Assembly: GCA_036346205.1 (NCBI GenBank)
Contig: JARFJB010001603.1
Coordinates: 771,001 to 835,000 of the forward strand
Length of the DNA stretch: 64,000 nucleotides
DNA from: Vesta saturnalis
Taxonomy: Eukaryota; Arthropoda; Insecta; Coleoptera; Lampyridae
Direction of reading: 5' to 3'
Shown here: one piece after another, positions 22,484 to 34,677 of the stretch
Layout of the letters: every line of letters begins with the position of its first letter
Numbering within the stretch: the first letter of the stretch is position 1
The notes under the pieces: model-generated
The model's input: the letters and a program-made list of their open reading frames with translations, nothing else
Database searches by the model: none
Told to the model about the DNA's origin: nothing
Position numbers and translations under genes: made by a program

Positions 22484-23064
22484 ATATTTATGTATTAAGG
22501 GCATAATCAGAAGATTATGGCTCGAGGGAATGTTAAAAGCCCGACGCGAAGCGGAGGGCTTTTATATTCCTGAGAGCCATAATCTACAATTATGCCCGTG
22601 GTACATACAATGTTTTATTTTATTTTGCACCATGAAACTGGAACAAAATTTTAAAAAGATTCAGTATTTTTGGCAAGTTTTTAAATGCAAATGCAGGAAA
22701 ATAAAGTCGACAGTAGGCTAATTTGTTGTTACTAAGATACTGTGATATTGCTAAATTGTTGGTAAGGTACTGTTTGTATGTAAATAATTTCCATTCTAAA
22801 ATGGAAGGTGAAAACGCAAAAACTTATTCACAAGAAATTTTAGATGAATTAAAGAATAAGTTTCATTACTATTATTTTTATTAATAAAGGTTGTATAGTA
22901 AGGTTGTTGTTTCAATAATTCTTTCAACTTACGTCACATATCCTGTCATGTGTTTGCTGTCAATCATGCTGCTTAGCAACAATGACATTTCCGTGCTATA
23001 AAGACCACATTACGACCGCATTTGGGGGCGTATAAAGAACTTTATGGTGGCAAAATAAAATAAA
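22484..23064 (+). repeat. dispersed structured repeat, copy B
   Basis: Inverted counterpart of 7355-7775. It contains the same central hairpin at 22499-22597 (GGGCATAATCAGAAGATTATGG ... ATTATGCCC) with a GCGAAGCGGAGG-type tip, and the same right end (GGCGTATAAAGAAC, TGGTGGCAAAATAAAATAAA). Compared with copy A it carries about 190 extra bases at roughly 22757-22945, including a small frame starting MEGENAKTYSQEILDELKNK (22801) of unknown meaning. Confidence 0.75.
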
Positions 23065-23309
23065 GATGTTTATTTGCAAATGTGAAAAAATTCTTTCAGC
23101 TTTGCATCACTTATGTTAAAAAGTCCTATTTCTGATATTTTCGAAAAACGAAGTAACGAATGCAAAAATGCTTAAAAGAGTAGAGTTAGGAAGTAAGTAT
23201 TTTACAAACAAATACGAATAGGGGTTAAATGAAGTAGATTTTTATAGTTTTTTTATTGCCGAAAACAACGGAAAAAACAAATTCATCGTAAGTGGCTCAG
23301 ACTTTCTAC

Positions 23310-26300
23310 ATTTTTTTTTTTATGATTGTGGACCTGAACAGGCTAAATAAGGCCTATCGTGCTAAAGCACTCAGGAACACTTAGGAGGATGGACAGAGGG
23401 ATAATGAATTGCCAATAGATGCCTATGAACAGCTACCTTAAATTTTCTCATATCATAAGTGAGAGGAAAACAGGAACTAGGGAGATCATTCCAGAGTTTA
23501 GAAGCCGTGCAGAAAAATGTGTATTGCGCCCGTTTGGTACGACAAGTGGAGATTTGTACTGCATACTGATGATGTGCATGAGCGAACCGAGTGTTTCTGC
23601 AGCACAATAGCCGTTATAATAACGATAATACAAAGAAAGAACTGAAACCATCCTTCTATGCTCAAGGGACTGTATGTGAGAAGTTAAGGACGGGTCATTT
23701 ATAAGCCTAATCGCTCTCTTTTGAATACGATCAACGATATCGAGAGCGTATTGGGGAGCACTAACCCAAAGGTGAGAATTATATTCCAGATGAGGCCGAA
23801 TTTGGGCCTTATAAAGCAGAAGGAGTTGTGGAGAGGTAAAGTACTGCTTAGATCTGTACAAAAAGCCTATTTTACGAGCAGCTGTTTTGGTAGCTGACAG
23901 AAGATGGTCAACCCATGAGAGATTTGAAGATACAGTCATACCCAACAGAGTAATAGAGTCTGAAAACTTAAGAACTGAGCCATTCATACTTACAACAGGA
24001 AATGATCGATCTTTTTGGCGGACATAAGGCAACACTGAGTTTTGTTAGCATTAAGTTTAACTAGATTATTGCTTCCCCATTCGAGAATACGTTGAATGTC
24101 TTTGTTGATTGAATTTGCCATTTCAGCTTTAATTTCTTGATTTGACATAGAAGGTGGATTATCACTATGAGTAGACTGAGATGAACTACAGTGAAGAGTG
24201 CTATCGTCAGCAAAGCAATGGATGGGGTTAGTTGTTGAAGAAATAAGGTCGTTTATGTACAGCAGAAAAAGTGTAGGCGCTATAACGGATCCCTGTGGTA
24301 CGCCCGCGTTAATGCTAACTTCGTTTGAGAAAAAGCCATCAACTACGACACGTATTCGTCTTTTATCAAGGAAACTAGAAACCCAGTTGATGAGCGTATC
24401 ATTTAACCCAAACGAGGTGAGTTTGGCAAGTAAACACTTATGCCAAACTTGGTCAAATACCTTTGAGATATCTAAAGCGACTACAACTGTTTCACCTGAC
24501 TGCTCTACTGTATTGTTCCAAACTTGGGCACATATGAAAGAAGATCGCCTGTTGAACGACTTTGCCTAAACCCATATTGGTGGCCACTAAGGAGTTTGTT
24601 AGTTTCAAGGAACGTCAGCAGTTGCTGATTGATGGATTTTTCCATGATTTTAGACAAAATGGAAGTAATGGCAATTGGTCTGTAATTTGAGGGATCAGTC
24701 TTATCACCTTTTTTGGGAATAGGTTGAACATTTGCTAACTTCCATGATGAAGGGAATTCCCCAGAAGATATAGAGATCGTATAGAGCTTAGATAGGACTG
24801 GTACTAGTTCGGGGGAACATTTCTTTAAGACAATAGCTGGGATACCGTCTGGGCCAGTCGCCTTATTGAGATCGAGCCTACTGATGATCGATTCCAAGAG
24901 CTTGTACCGAAAATGAATTGGTTTCATAACGTATAAAGAAGAGTTGACTAGGGGCACATCTTTTCCAGAATCATTGAGACACGAGTTTGATGCAAACAAA
25001 TCCACAAAAACGTTGGCTTTGTCTACAGAATCAGCAACTACCGATCCATCAATAGATGTCAGGGGGGGAAATGAAGATGTTCGAAAGTTTTTACTAATGG
25101 CTTTTGCTAAAGACCAAAATTTACGACTGCCTAAAGGAGATGTAGCTAGTTCACTGCATTTTCGTTGTTCGAACAACTTTTTAGTTTTAGTGATGACACT
25201 TGTGCAGATATTTCTAGCACCAACGTATTCTACATGACTGTCAACCGATTTATTAGATTTCCATTTAATGTAACATTTATTTTTTAAAGATATTGCATCA
25301 GAACAAGCCTTATTGAACCAGGGTTGGGAACGTGAATGACCTACACGGTACTGTTTTTTCGGAATGTATAACTCCATTCCCATGAGGATGACTTCAGATA
25401 CTGAAAGAGCGATGCCCGAAGAAGAGGACGACTTAAAACAATATTCACGCCATGGAAAGGTTGCAAAGAAATCCCGTAAATCACTCCATCGAGCTGACTT
25501 AAAACACCACAAGGTTCTATCGATTTTGCGAACAACAGTGGAATTAGGTACAGTAGAAATGATTTTTATTAGACAATAGTCGGAAAGACCTAAAGGCGAA
25601 AGAACGGAAGTTTTATAAACAAGAGGGTTTGATGTAAGAAAGAGATCTAGAAGATGTGGAGTATGGTTAGGGTTATCAGGGATTCTTGTGGGTTCAGAAA
25701 TCATTCGTGTGAGATCACATGAAATAGCAAATGTTTCTGCACTATGACCAGCGGGATTTGTAGTAGATGAAAATTGAAGCCAATTAGAGTTATGAACATT
25801 GAAATCGCCTACAAATGAGATATCGCAAGATGGAAACTGAGACAGGAGATAGTCAACTTTCATACTAAGGTAATCGAAGAAGTCTTGAAAGTTGCTGTCA
25901 TTAGGAGACCTATAAATGCAACAGTAGAATTTCACAAAATTAGGACCAGAATGTTTAAACCAAATTACGTCAAAATTTTTATGTTCTAAGAAAGAAACCC
26001 TCTTGCAAGCAATTCTGTCCTTGATGTACGCACATACGCCTACTTTATATCGAAAGTTAGAGTGAAGATGGTATTGAGGAAATTGCAAGTCGGGTGACTC
26101 GGAGCTTTCCGAGGTGACTTGTGTTTCAGATAGAAACAATATATCAGGTTGTAATTGTTCAAGATGTTGGTGAATAGCATTAAGATTAGACCTGATACCG
26201 CGGATGTTGCAGTAGTGAATCAGAAAGTTGATACTTTCGATGACCGAGGTCGCTTGGGCCCTGCCCTCCCGGACATCCGAGTGGGGCAGGATTTTACGTC

Positions 26301-26565
26301 CGGAATTTATAACCCTAGAAACCACAGCCATCTTATTTTTTAATTTGGGACTTTTAATCCGATAGGAAGACAGTGAGGGCGAGAAGGAAGAATAAGGATG
26401 AGAATAGATTAAGGATGATGGAAAAGGTAACCGGCAGCCCTTACCGAGCTCAGAAAATCGGAGACCCAATATTAAAGAGCCCATGGTAAGGGTGGTGGTA
26501 CCTCCCCGGCTGGCATGGACATAAAATTGCATTAAAAACAACAAAGTTTTTTTAAATTCCCCCAA
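23310..26565 (-). pseudogene. near full-length LINE ORF2 (endonuclease + reverse transcriptase)
   Basis: The 686-codon upper frame (26565-24505) holds an AP-type endonuclease at residues 110-345 (NIRGIRSNLNAI, SETQV with Glu147, GDFN at 253-256, LLDLFLTSN, LSDYC where the usual catalytic SDH reads SDY). The connector and reverse transcriptase start follow (ATGPDGIP, NYRPIAITSIL, QYGFRQSRST). A frameshift near 24510 moves the frame to ALDISKVFDQVW, GVPQGSVIAPTLF and the catalytic FADDSTL. A second shift in an A-run near 24015 leads to the C-terminal thumb (23448-24035), and a third near 23520 to the last 45 residues, ending PPKCS. A 3' UTR and A-rich tail at about 23310-23321 mark the 3' end. 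The type is Jockey/CR1-like; three small frameshifts disable it. Confidence 0.92.
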
Positions 26566-26599
26566 ATAATGACATTTTTGTAGACCAGAACATCTAGGA

Positions 26600-26790
26600 T
26601 GGAAAATTTATTTTCATCAAGACGAAATGGGTTTTCCAGGAAGAAAATAAAGAGAACAGGAAAACAAACTGCTCTTCCTAGATGTGTACCGCAAAAGCAT
26701 ACAGACCAATCGTTTAATTAATCCTACATTGAATTTCCTATTGTTTATGTTGAGTCGGGTGGATATTATTTATGGGGGAGGAGGGTCAGT
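26600..26790 (+). pseudogene. Penelope-like element scrap
   Basis: The plus strand reads REQENKLLFLDVYRKSIQTN followed by RLINPTLNF. This corresponds to the segment after the reverse transcriptase core of Penelope-like elements, where NNxLPFLDVxVYRKPTHTNRYLN is characteristic. The fragment is short and lacks the catalytic box. It lies immediately upstream of the LINE 5' end. Confidence 0.45.
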
Positions 26791-28029
26791 CCCAGCGGGT
26801 CTGTGAAATCCGTGGTGGTTGTATTTCAGTACCATTCTGCAGATTGTATGCGCGGTTTCTTTAATTTATGCAAATTATGCTTTGGTAGTCTTAGTCCTCA
26901 TTTGCTTTCTTTTTTGTTATAGTTTCTTTATTTCTTCATGCCGCTAGCTCTTTGTACAATAGCCCTCTCTTTGAATCCGTTTTGACATGAAGTTTTGCTT
27001 ACTTCATCCATTTATTTTTTTCTGTGATCCAGTTAGTTAACTCTCTTAGAGCAGTGTATTCTTCAAGTAAGATATAACGTGCTTGACATATAATTGTAGT
27101 GTTGACATATGCTTGGTCAACGACTGAACCGATACTTCATGGATCGCAGACAAGCTCCATTATTGTGTACCTTATGGGACCGGATACAACTGAACATAGT
27201 AGAGCTTACTTAACTGTAAATTCAAATTAGCTAAAAGACTATAGAGATATCTATCACTTTGATTTTAAGCGGAATCAGAAGTAAAAACTATTCAGTAGAT
27301 TTGTGCAATTAAGAAGCATCGCTTGCTTATAAAAAGAAACATGTAGTTACTACTAAAACCAAAAGTAACCAAAGTATAATATTTTAGTCGTTCAAAGAAC
27401 TACTTTAAATTACAAAATAGCGTGTTTATTATTATTCTAATGTACCCAGAATCTGCGAGGAAAGTTTAAAATACTTTCAGTAATAAAAACGAAAGAAAAG
27501 CTGTATTTTCTAACTTTGATGGCGATTAACTTTATAAATTGATTGTAAAAATGTTTTTTACGCTAATTCAAAGTGCCCACAAAGCTTACATCAAATTTAA
27601 TTTTATGAATTAGAACTTCGTAATAATTGCTTTACAACCACTTTTTAAGGGAAAACTTGTTTTATATTCAGTAACGTTAATTTTCTTTTTTCTTCTGGAT
27701 TTATATAAAACAAAATAGTAGTTGATAGATCGATCGTTTATATTTGTTTGCTATAAATAGGATAGCTTTATTAAGTCATCAATACCTATGTGTAGGTATG
27801 AGGTAAAGTTTTTTTTGTTAGTATGCCCATGCTTATGGTTAGTATTACTTACTTATTGTAGCTTATTAGTTCCTACTCCTCTTCAGTCCTGGTCATTCTT
27901 TTCTGTGTGGAGTTGCGTTGTTTTGTGTAATTGTATAGTTTACAATCATGAGTTGTGTGGTTGTTTTGGTGTTAAAAAAAAGAAAAAAAATGTTGATTTT
28001 ATTTGAATATTTGTGTTCTTCGGTTTAAG
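26791..28029. other. AT-rich stretch, nothing recognised
   Basis: No coding motif, repeat or element terminus was identified. An A-rich run is present at 27974-27990. Confidence 0.45.
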
Positions 28030-28990
28030 TGTGTGTGTTGTTTAGCTGGGTGTAGCGTTGCTGAGCGTGGTTAATCCAATTCGTTTGCCGGTATCTTTCG
28101 AGGTTGCCACCGAATAGACGGAGGATGCGGTGGGCATTCTTCTATCTCCTCGGGGAGGTCGCCAAGGAGTTGTGTTAGAATCGCCTACTTTGACTCGAAC
28201 TGACCGATTAGTCAGGTACAACAGTAGGAGTTTGGAGAAGGAATTGGGTATGTTAAGGTTGCAGATCTCGTGGAGTAGACCGGCGTTCCAGACCCTATCA
28301 AATGCTTGATTAATGTCCAAAAACACAGTCCGTTGTATTGATTGCGATTGAATGCCTTAGTAGTCTTTGTAAGAAGCTTCAACTGGTGATCGTGACACGT
28401 CGGGTAGGATGGAAATCGAATCGGCTGTTAGGAAGGAGTTCGTTGAATCTGCTCAGAGCATTTTCCTAGGCAACTGAGGAGGAAAATGGGTCTATAGAAG
28501 GAGGGTGTGGTGAGGTCGGAGTGTGGTTTGGGCATCATGACGGAGGAGGCCCAGTTCCAGTCCGTCGAGAAGTAGGATAGGGTTAGGTATTTGTTGTAAA
28601 TATCGGAGAGTAATCGGAGGATAGGTTGGGCAGGTGCGATTTAAGCCATCATGACTGTGGGCTGAATTGTTCGGGAGTGATGGAGGCGTTATCGAGTTGG
28701 ATTTCGGGTAGGTTAAGGGTACGGAATTCTTCAAAGGGGCCCTCCAAGAGTTCCTTGAACTGGGTGTTAAATTGAGGGTCTTTGGAAAATGTATTGAATG
28801 TGAGGACAGAAGAGGTCGGCCTTTACTTGGTCGGAGGAGATTCGGTTGCTCTGTGGGTCAGTTAAGTGGGATTTAGGAGTTACTTTCCTTTTGGTCAGTC
28901 TATTAAACTGTTGATTGAGAGTATGTTGTGTTCGTGTAGTAAGTTCTTAAGTAGGGAGCGTTTCCGACAAACGACCCTGGCACTAATTGT
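28030..28990 (-). pseudogene. Jockey-type LINE ORF2 remnant, internally deleted
   Basis: On the minus strand the connector (LNQQFNRLTKRKVTPKSHL, DPQSNRISSDQVKADLF) is followed, across several frame changes, by SFYRPIFLLSCLGK (RT motif), then VFLDINQAFDRVW with the first catalytic Asp and LLYLTNRSVRVKVGDS at 28180-28326. Directly afterwards the sequence jumps to the extreme C-terminus (LFGGNLERYRQTNWINH) near 28060-28120, so the xADD box and thumb are deleted. The endonuclease is also missing. GC content is higher than in the surroundings. It belongs with the gag-like ORF1 to its right; together they form one internally deleted Jockey-like LINE. Confidence 0.8.
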
Positions 28991-29009
28991 CCCTGCTATA
29001 TCTATTTGG

Positions 29010-30718
29010 GAAAGATTTAAGTGCAGGGTTCTCGGGTTTCGGTAGCCGCCGTTCGCATACCTGCTATGCAAGCGCAGGTTCTCTGTTGGAAGAAGGTGCG
29101 GGATAGTGAGCCTGGGAAATGAATGATCCTATCTCGCCGGTCCGGAAACGTTTGAAATAAGGTGTGTGTTAGGACTTGGAGGAAGTATTTGATAGAGAGG
29201 GTTTTGGTCTCGGGAGTAGGTTTTAGGTGGAAGGTGTCTTCCGAATCGCATTCTTCGGAAGACTGGATGGGTTCTACGATTGCCATCTTCGACGGAAAAC
29301 TGGGATGCTTCCGCCGCTTCCGGCATTTGAAGGAGTAGGTGGGGTGAGCCTTCCACCATTTGTTACACCTTGGGTTGACTGAGGATCTGCAAGAGGACCT
29401 GTGACGTTCGACATAGTTGGGACAACGGATGGAGCGGATAGGGACTCCTCAGCGGTATGCCCCACTTGCGCGCAGGTAGAGCAATACTTGGGGAGAGATG
29501 GTGGGATAAGGAAAGATTCGCAACTGTAGTGTCGCCAGAACATGACGACTCCGTGTGTGAGGAGGTAGTTAAGGGTGACTTTGGATGGGGTGGTAAGGCG
29601 GACCAGGGATGACGGTGTGTTGGTAGTATTTGATAGAGAGGGTTTTGGTCTCGGGAGTAGGTTTTAGGTGGAAGGTGTCTTCCGAATCGCATTCTTCGGA
29701 AGACTGGATGGGTTCTACGGTTGCCATCTTCGACGGGAAACTGGGATGCTTCCGCCGCTTCCGGCATTTAAAGGAGTAGGTGGGGTGAGCCTTCCACCAT
29801 TTGTTACACCTTGGGTTGACTGAGGATCTGCAAGAGGACCTGTGACGTTCGACATAGTTGGGACAACGGATGGAGCGGATACGGACTCCTCAGCGGTATG
29901 CCCCACTTGCGCGCAGGTAGAGCAATACTTGGGGAGAGATGGTGGGATGAGGGAAGATTCGCAACTGCAGTGTCGCCAGAACATGACGACTCCGTGTGCG
30001 AGGAGGTAGTTAAGGGTGACTTTGGATGGGGTGGTAAGGCGGACCAGGGATGACGGTGTGTTGGTAGTCTTGGAGGTGATGAGAACCTTGCGCACATGTG
30101 GCAACCAGGATCTCTTCGGCTAGGATATCCTTAGCTATGTGAATCTCGCAGGAAAAGGAGGGAGTTGGTGAGACGAGGACCGGAGAAAGGAGAGCGTTAC
30201 GGTAGGATCGCCGAAGTGATGTCGCAGCCTAAACTGCGTACCCTCCGGCAAGGGAGAGGAGGTCTCTAGCAGACAGGAATGGTTAAGTTTCACTATGGAT
30301 GGGTAAGGGATTTGAGGGAGTTAAACAAGCATTTCTGGGTAGTGATGGACTTGAGGATACTGCGGGTGCAATACCTCGAGGATTGAGAATGGGTAGGATT
30401 AGTATTGAGTTGTATCGGAAAAGCGGGTGTAGTAATCACGGCGGGTAAAAGTGGCTGGGCGGGTGTAGGCAGCAGGACGGGTTTGTGTGTAGGTGCTGGC
30501 TTTGTGTGTATATGTGTAGGTTTTATGGAGGTGGTAGAGCGTGTAGAAATGCAGGAATGTGTAGAGGTGGTGGAAATGGAGGAGGCGTGGGAGTGTGAAC
30601 GTGAACATGTTTGTGAGGAAGGTGGTGGTGAGCCGAGTATGCGTGCGTAGGTGGGAGTGGGTGGGAGGGCGGCGTCGGGGCTTGGGGATACAACCGTGTG
30701 TTGCACGGTGGCGACCAT
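29010..30718 (-). pseudogene. Jockey-type ORF1 (gag-like, zinc-knuckle) pseudogene
   Basis: A Ser/Thr/Pro-rich N-terminal region runs from 30718 (MVATVQHTVVSPSPDAALPP) and contains the PTYARIL motif seen in gag-like ORF1s. It is followed, after a stop and frameshifts, by HVRKVLITSKTTNTPSSLVR, a gag core (LNYLLAHGVVMFWRHCSC), and CCHC knuckles KYCSTCAQVGHTAEE and CPNYVERHRSSC. A Lys/Arg-rich segment (KCRKRRKHPSFPSK) comes after these. A one-base frame change separates the two knuckles. The knuckle-containing part is present twice in tandem (see 29184-30065). The product would coat the LINE RNA; this copy is not functional. Confidence 0.75.
29184..30065. repeat. 441-bp tandem duplication inside gag
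   Basis: 29184-29624 and 29625-30065 are nearly identical direct repeats with an offset of exactly 441 bases (147 codons), differing at about eight positions. The unit covers the gag core, both zinc knuckles and the acidic tail. The junction lies at TTGGTAGTATTTGATAG. Confidence 0.93.
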
Positions 30719-31129
30719 GTTTCAGCATCAAGACTGTTGTTAGTCGGGTTGTAAAACGGAATGCAAATAATAAAAAGAAGTTTGTGTTAGCGGAAGGACG
30801 GGTTTCCGCCGAGGTGCAGCAGAGACCCAATAGAAAGGGAGTGAAACAAATGTTAAAATAAAACCAAAAATTTATAAATGAATTAAAAAAAAATTGGTTA
30901 ACTGCTACTGCAGTCCCGACGTCGATCCCAGTGTTGGAGGTGTTCTGGATTTTTCTTTGTTTCTTGTATCCCATTGTGATCCTCTTGTTGTCCGGCGGCT
31001 CCTGCTTGCTGCTAAGGCTGTAGCTCTTCTTCTTGATGGCCGCTTCTTCGGATTATTGTGTATGCAAGCAGCGACAGACCTAACATCGCAGCGGCGAAGG
31101 CCACGATGCTCTGATCTGTAAGCGTGAAA

Positions 31130-34100
31130 ACACTAAGTCCTTGTTTTGAAATTGAATTAGCTTATGCTTAATAACGATGTTGCTCGTTCGGTTGCCAACT
31201 CTGGGAGTTCAGATAAAGAAATTACACATTAAACATTACGTAAACCTGAAAATTCAAGGAGCGCTGCCTATGAGAATAAATGAACAATAACTTAAATATA
31301 TATTTATTTAAGGTCAATAAATATATTTTTTAAAATTCAACTCAATAATTAACATTTTATCGACAACAATATAGCAACCGCCTATTCTATTGGTACATTT
31401 TGGCTTGCACTGAAGTGCCCAAGATATGTTTGCCTAAATAATTATAATTAGCTATTACAGTAATGTTTAAAAATTTAAGAGAGACAAAATGTGGGTAAGC
31501 CTTTGTGTCGATTATTAAATAGTGATTAATGTTTAAATTAAGAGAAAGAAAATGAAATTAGGTCAAGGTTTGCATCGTTTTTATGTGAAAAAATCTACCA
31601 CATTTTGTCAGACATACATATAAGACATGCACTTTTCTTAGTAATATTATCAGTGAAGATACATGGAGATGGAAACTAATGAACTAGGAAAGTAGAGATT
31701 AGTTATATAGAGAAAAGTTGGGGATTACACGAAGAAGTCTTAAAGTTTAATGGTTATTTTTCGAAAATTATGCACAAATGTACAGCTATCTTAAACATTT
31801 ACTGGATATACATCAAAGATCCGTTCTATATAAATTAGGTACATAAAATCATACATCACATTGACGGGATAGGTAACATACAATGATACTTTAATAGTGT
31901 ACTCGAAAAGGGACGATATCCAGTTGTATTTAAAAATCAGCTGTATTATAATAATGGGAGCATAATTAATTTGGCTTAAATGGTTTATTGATATATTTCA
32001 TTCTTTAATGATATAGGCCCTGCGTTGAAGTAAAACAAGCACGGTTAATATTTAAACGCATTTAAGCAAAAAACCCAAGCATGTACAGTTTTTCAGAACA
32101 CTTCCGTTAAGTACAAAATAAGGTCATTAATTCAAAATCAAATTAAATTATGCTCGTAAGTGTAATTAAGTACAATCTACCCCTTTTTTGGTCTTTAATG
32201 TATCACACTATTCTTTGTTATGATTTCTAAAAATTCTGTAAATTATTCGTTGTGTATACGTGTTAAATAAGTTTTAATGAGAAAAAAGGAAGACTTGAAA
32301 AAGACGAATGTTAAATATAGGAATGAAATAACTTCTATAAAATTGAACTATCAAGCAAAACTACAGTTTTTGGTCAATTTTTGTATAGGTCCACCACAGA
32401 TATAGGTCATTGTTTTTAACTTTGAACACCAAATATTTCCCATGTTTTAAAAAGGGTCAAAATACCAAATTTCATACAATATCTATCTACAGGTATTCAG
32501 TAAATCTAATAAAAAAAATAGCACATAACAATTACACATGTATATAAAATTTCTTTCAGTTTCAAATACCTAAAATTTAATGCCGGTATTTTAAACGTAT
32601 TGATCCAATAATCGTTTATTTCAGTATAAAAAAAAGAACAAAATCAATTCACTTAAGGGCTTTGAAAATAAATTATTTATTTTCTACATATTTAGAAAAG
32701 CAGAAAATAAAATAAAAATTCCCACCAAGCGAAGATGACATAGGTAAACTTCATTTATAGACAAGTTTATAACAAATACGTGCAAAAAAATTTCAATTTA
32801 AGCAAAATAAGCAATTATTTTATCATTACGACTGCTTTCTAAATGAGAATAAACATATAGCAAACCGGCCATTCTGAATTAAGGCAACTTAATTATTACT
32901 ACACCTGAAAGGACCAATCATCAAGCTTTTAGGTTTCCTTAATGTTAGTTTAATATATTCAGTATTATAACAATATCCAAGTAAGCTATCTATTTGCAAT
33001 CCACATAGATATTAAACCAAACATTGGTATAATTAAACGATACTATAGTTAGTTGAGTGGAAAACATGAGATGCTGTAAAATGCACGTTTATGAATGTAA
33101 CATTAAAATTAACTAATATGTCAAAACGATAATGTCCAGCAAAATTAGTCTTTAAAGTTGAATAAATTAATTAATGATCTGAAAGTTGGTATCGATTCAG
33201 AATTTTTTTTCTATAATACACCCAAAGTTCCTAAAAAGCTTATTATGAGTTTTTGTATAGTGTACCATGGTGCGTTTAGCACAAAAAAAAAAATTTTCTT
33301 TCAATTGCCGTTGCATCGACACAAATTATTTGGCTTTCCACAAAAAAATGTGGCAAGGTACTAAAACGCCTTTCGTAACTTAGAAGGGAACAACACTATT
33401 TCAACTCAGTATTCAAGATTTTGTCGGCAACCAATCAATTTGAGCCAATATAATTCTCGATTAAATAAAACAGTATATTCGTTTCTATCCACGCAGCAAT
33501 ATAAATGACAACCTACAAACACAGGAACCAGAGAATTTTTCTGAGTTTGTTGTATGAAGAAATTTTAAATTGAAACAAACGTTCACATTTCATGAATTCA
33601 TTTTCACTATAATTTTCTTGGACTATTAAAAATTAAAACTGGTTAAGACAATGACAGGACCTGAGGTAGCGCGCAGTTGAGAAGAATTAAATAAACAAAA
33701 AAATATTTCCCTTGCAAAAGCAAGTATTTTAAATTTAGTCCATACGAACAGTAATAATCGTAATAGCCATGAAAAAAATGGTTGTTACAGGGCATACTTT
33801 TATTTATGTGGTCAAATAATCAATGGTACTCATCATTAACAATCGGTATAATTAAGAAAGTTATAAAACTATTTTTTTGTTCTTGAGTGAACCTGATTTC
33901 TCCAAAATGTATCAAGCTTGGCAGTGTAGCTATCTATTTCCACACTTAAACTTAGATCCTTGCTAAATTTTATAATGTGTCTATATAATTAATGGCTTGT
34001 TTATTTAATAAGCTTGAATAAGCTTGAAACATTGTATCTCGAAATCAGTTATCGTCAGTCATGTTCCCTTCCTGTGCCTATTAATAAAATAAATTTATAA

Positions 34101-34239
34101 GCTAGGTAAACCGTTAACAAACTATTCTAAAAGAAATAAGCTACATAGGGTAGAATTATAGTAACCGAAAGAAAGACAACTCTAAAACACCTGATGATTG
34201 GTCTCATAACATACATGAACACATATATCTATAATCTAC
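31130..34239. other. downstream flank / 3' region of the exchanger gene
   Basis: AT-rich, with no coding motif on either strand. It follows the stop codon of the sodium/calcium exchanger (minus strand) and probably contains its 3' UTR. The first AATAAA on the minus strand downstream of the stop is at 34000-34005, about 235 bases after it, and is a candidate polyadenylation signal. Confidence 0.4.
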
Positions 34240-34444
34240 TTAAAAACCATGAATAACATGATACACTTCTAATGTAGACATAACGAGGTAGAATATCCAA
34301 AGCGAAAATAAAAAGGCAGCCGTGGAATACTTGATACAGGTGGGCCCTCCTAATTCGCCACCCACGATACGTGTCCGTCGAAGTAATAGCACTACAATCG
34401 TTACTGCTGCCTCCGAACAAAATATTGTCACCGAAAATGCGAGG
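34240..34444 (-). CDS. Calx: sodium/calcium exchanger (NCX/Calx), terminal coding exon
   Basis: Last coding exon of a plasma-membrane Na+/Ca2+ exchanger, which exports Ca2+ using the Na+ gradient. The acceptor is TTTTGTTTCAG ending at 34445; the exon supplies the last base of a split Asn codon, then LAFSVTIFCSEAAVTIVVLL (a membrane helix), a loop with RRTRIVGGELGGP, a second helix (AAFLFSLWIFYLVMSTLEVY) and the end VYHVIHGF, with TAA at 34240-34242. GGELGGP and the HxIxGF ending are strongly conserved from insects to mammals in this family. Its neighbour exon lies 61 bp upstream. The frame is clean, unlike everything around it, which indicates selection. Confidence 0.95.
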
Positions 34445-34505
34445 CTGAAACAAAATTACCGGTTAGTTTCACTGTCAACAAATGTAAAACAACAAAAAAA
34501 CTCAC
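34445..34505 (-). other. 61-bp intron between the last two exchanger exons
   Basis: Donor GTGAGT (minus strand, 34505 downwards) and acceptor TTTTGTTTCAG (ending at 34445) are canonical. Splicing restores the Asn codon of the conserved PGNLAFSV segment. Confidence 0.92.
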
Positions 34506-34677
34506 TTTCCAGGATTAACCTTAAATGCTTCTCCATGTAGATTGTGATAAATAGCAGCTATTGACCATGCAACTCCAATACCCAAAAAAACGTTTACAGC
34601 GTTACTTCCTGTTACATTTCCTATACTCGCATCAGCATGTTTATCTTGAATGGCCGCTACTTTACTTGCAAAGGTAT
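34506..34677 (-). CDS. Calx: sodium/calcium exchanger (NCX/Calx), penultimate coding exon
   Basis: The exon starts after TGCTTTTTTCAG (acceptor ending at 34678), completing a split Asp codon, and ends at a GTGAGT donor. It encodes DTFASKVAAIQDKHADASIG and then NVTGSNAVNVFLGIGVAWS. This is the alpha-2 repeat, whose Asn and Ser residues help bind Ca2+ and Na+ in the transport pathway. The loop before the next helix reads AAIYHNLHGEAFKVNPG. The match to the animal NCX alpha-2 region is immediate, and human NCX1 has almost the same sequence here. The upstream intron contains the hAT insertion starting 170 bp away; earlier exons were not recognised in the window and may lie beyond it. Confidence 0.95.

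Noticed and set aside
24944..25237. Plus-strand 97-codon frame within the LINE
   Set aside because: Antisense shadow of the LINE ORF2, which has clear domain motifs on the minus strand.
34229..34453. 74-codon minus-strand frame overlapping the last exchanger exon
   Set aside because: A different frame from the conserved exchanger reading; the true exon frame gives GGELGGP and VYHVIHGF.
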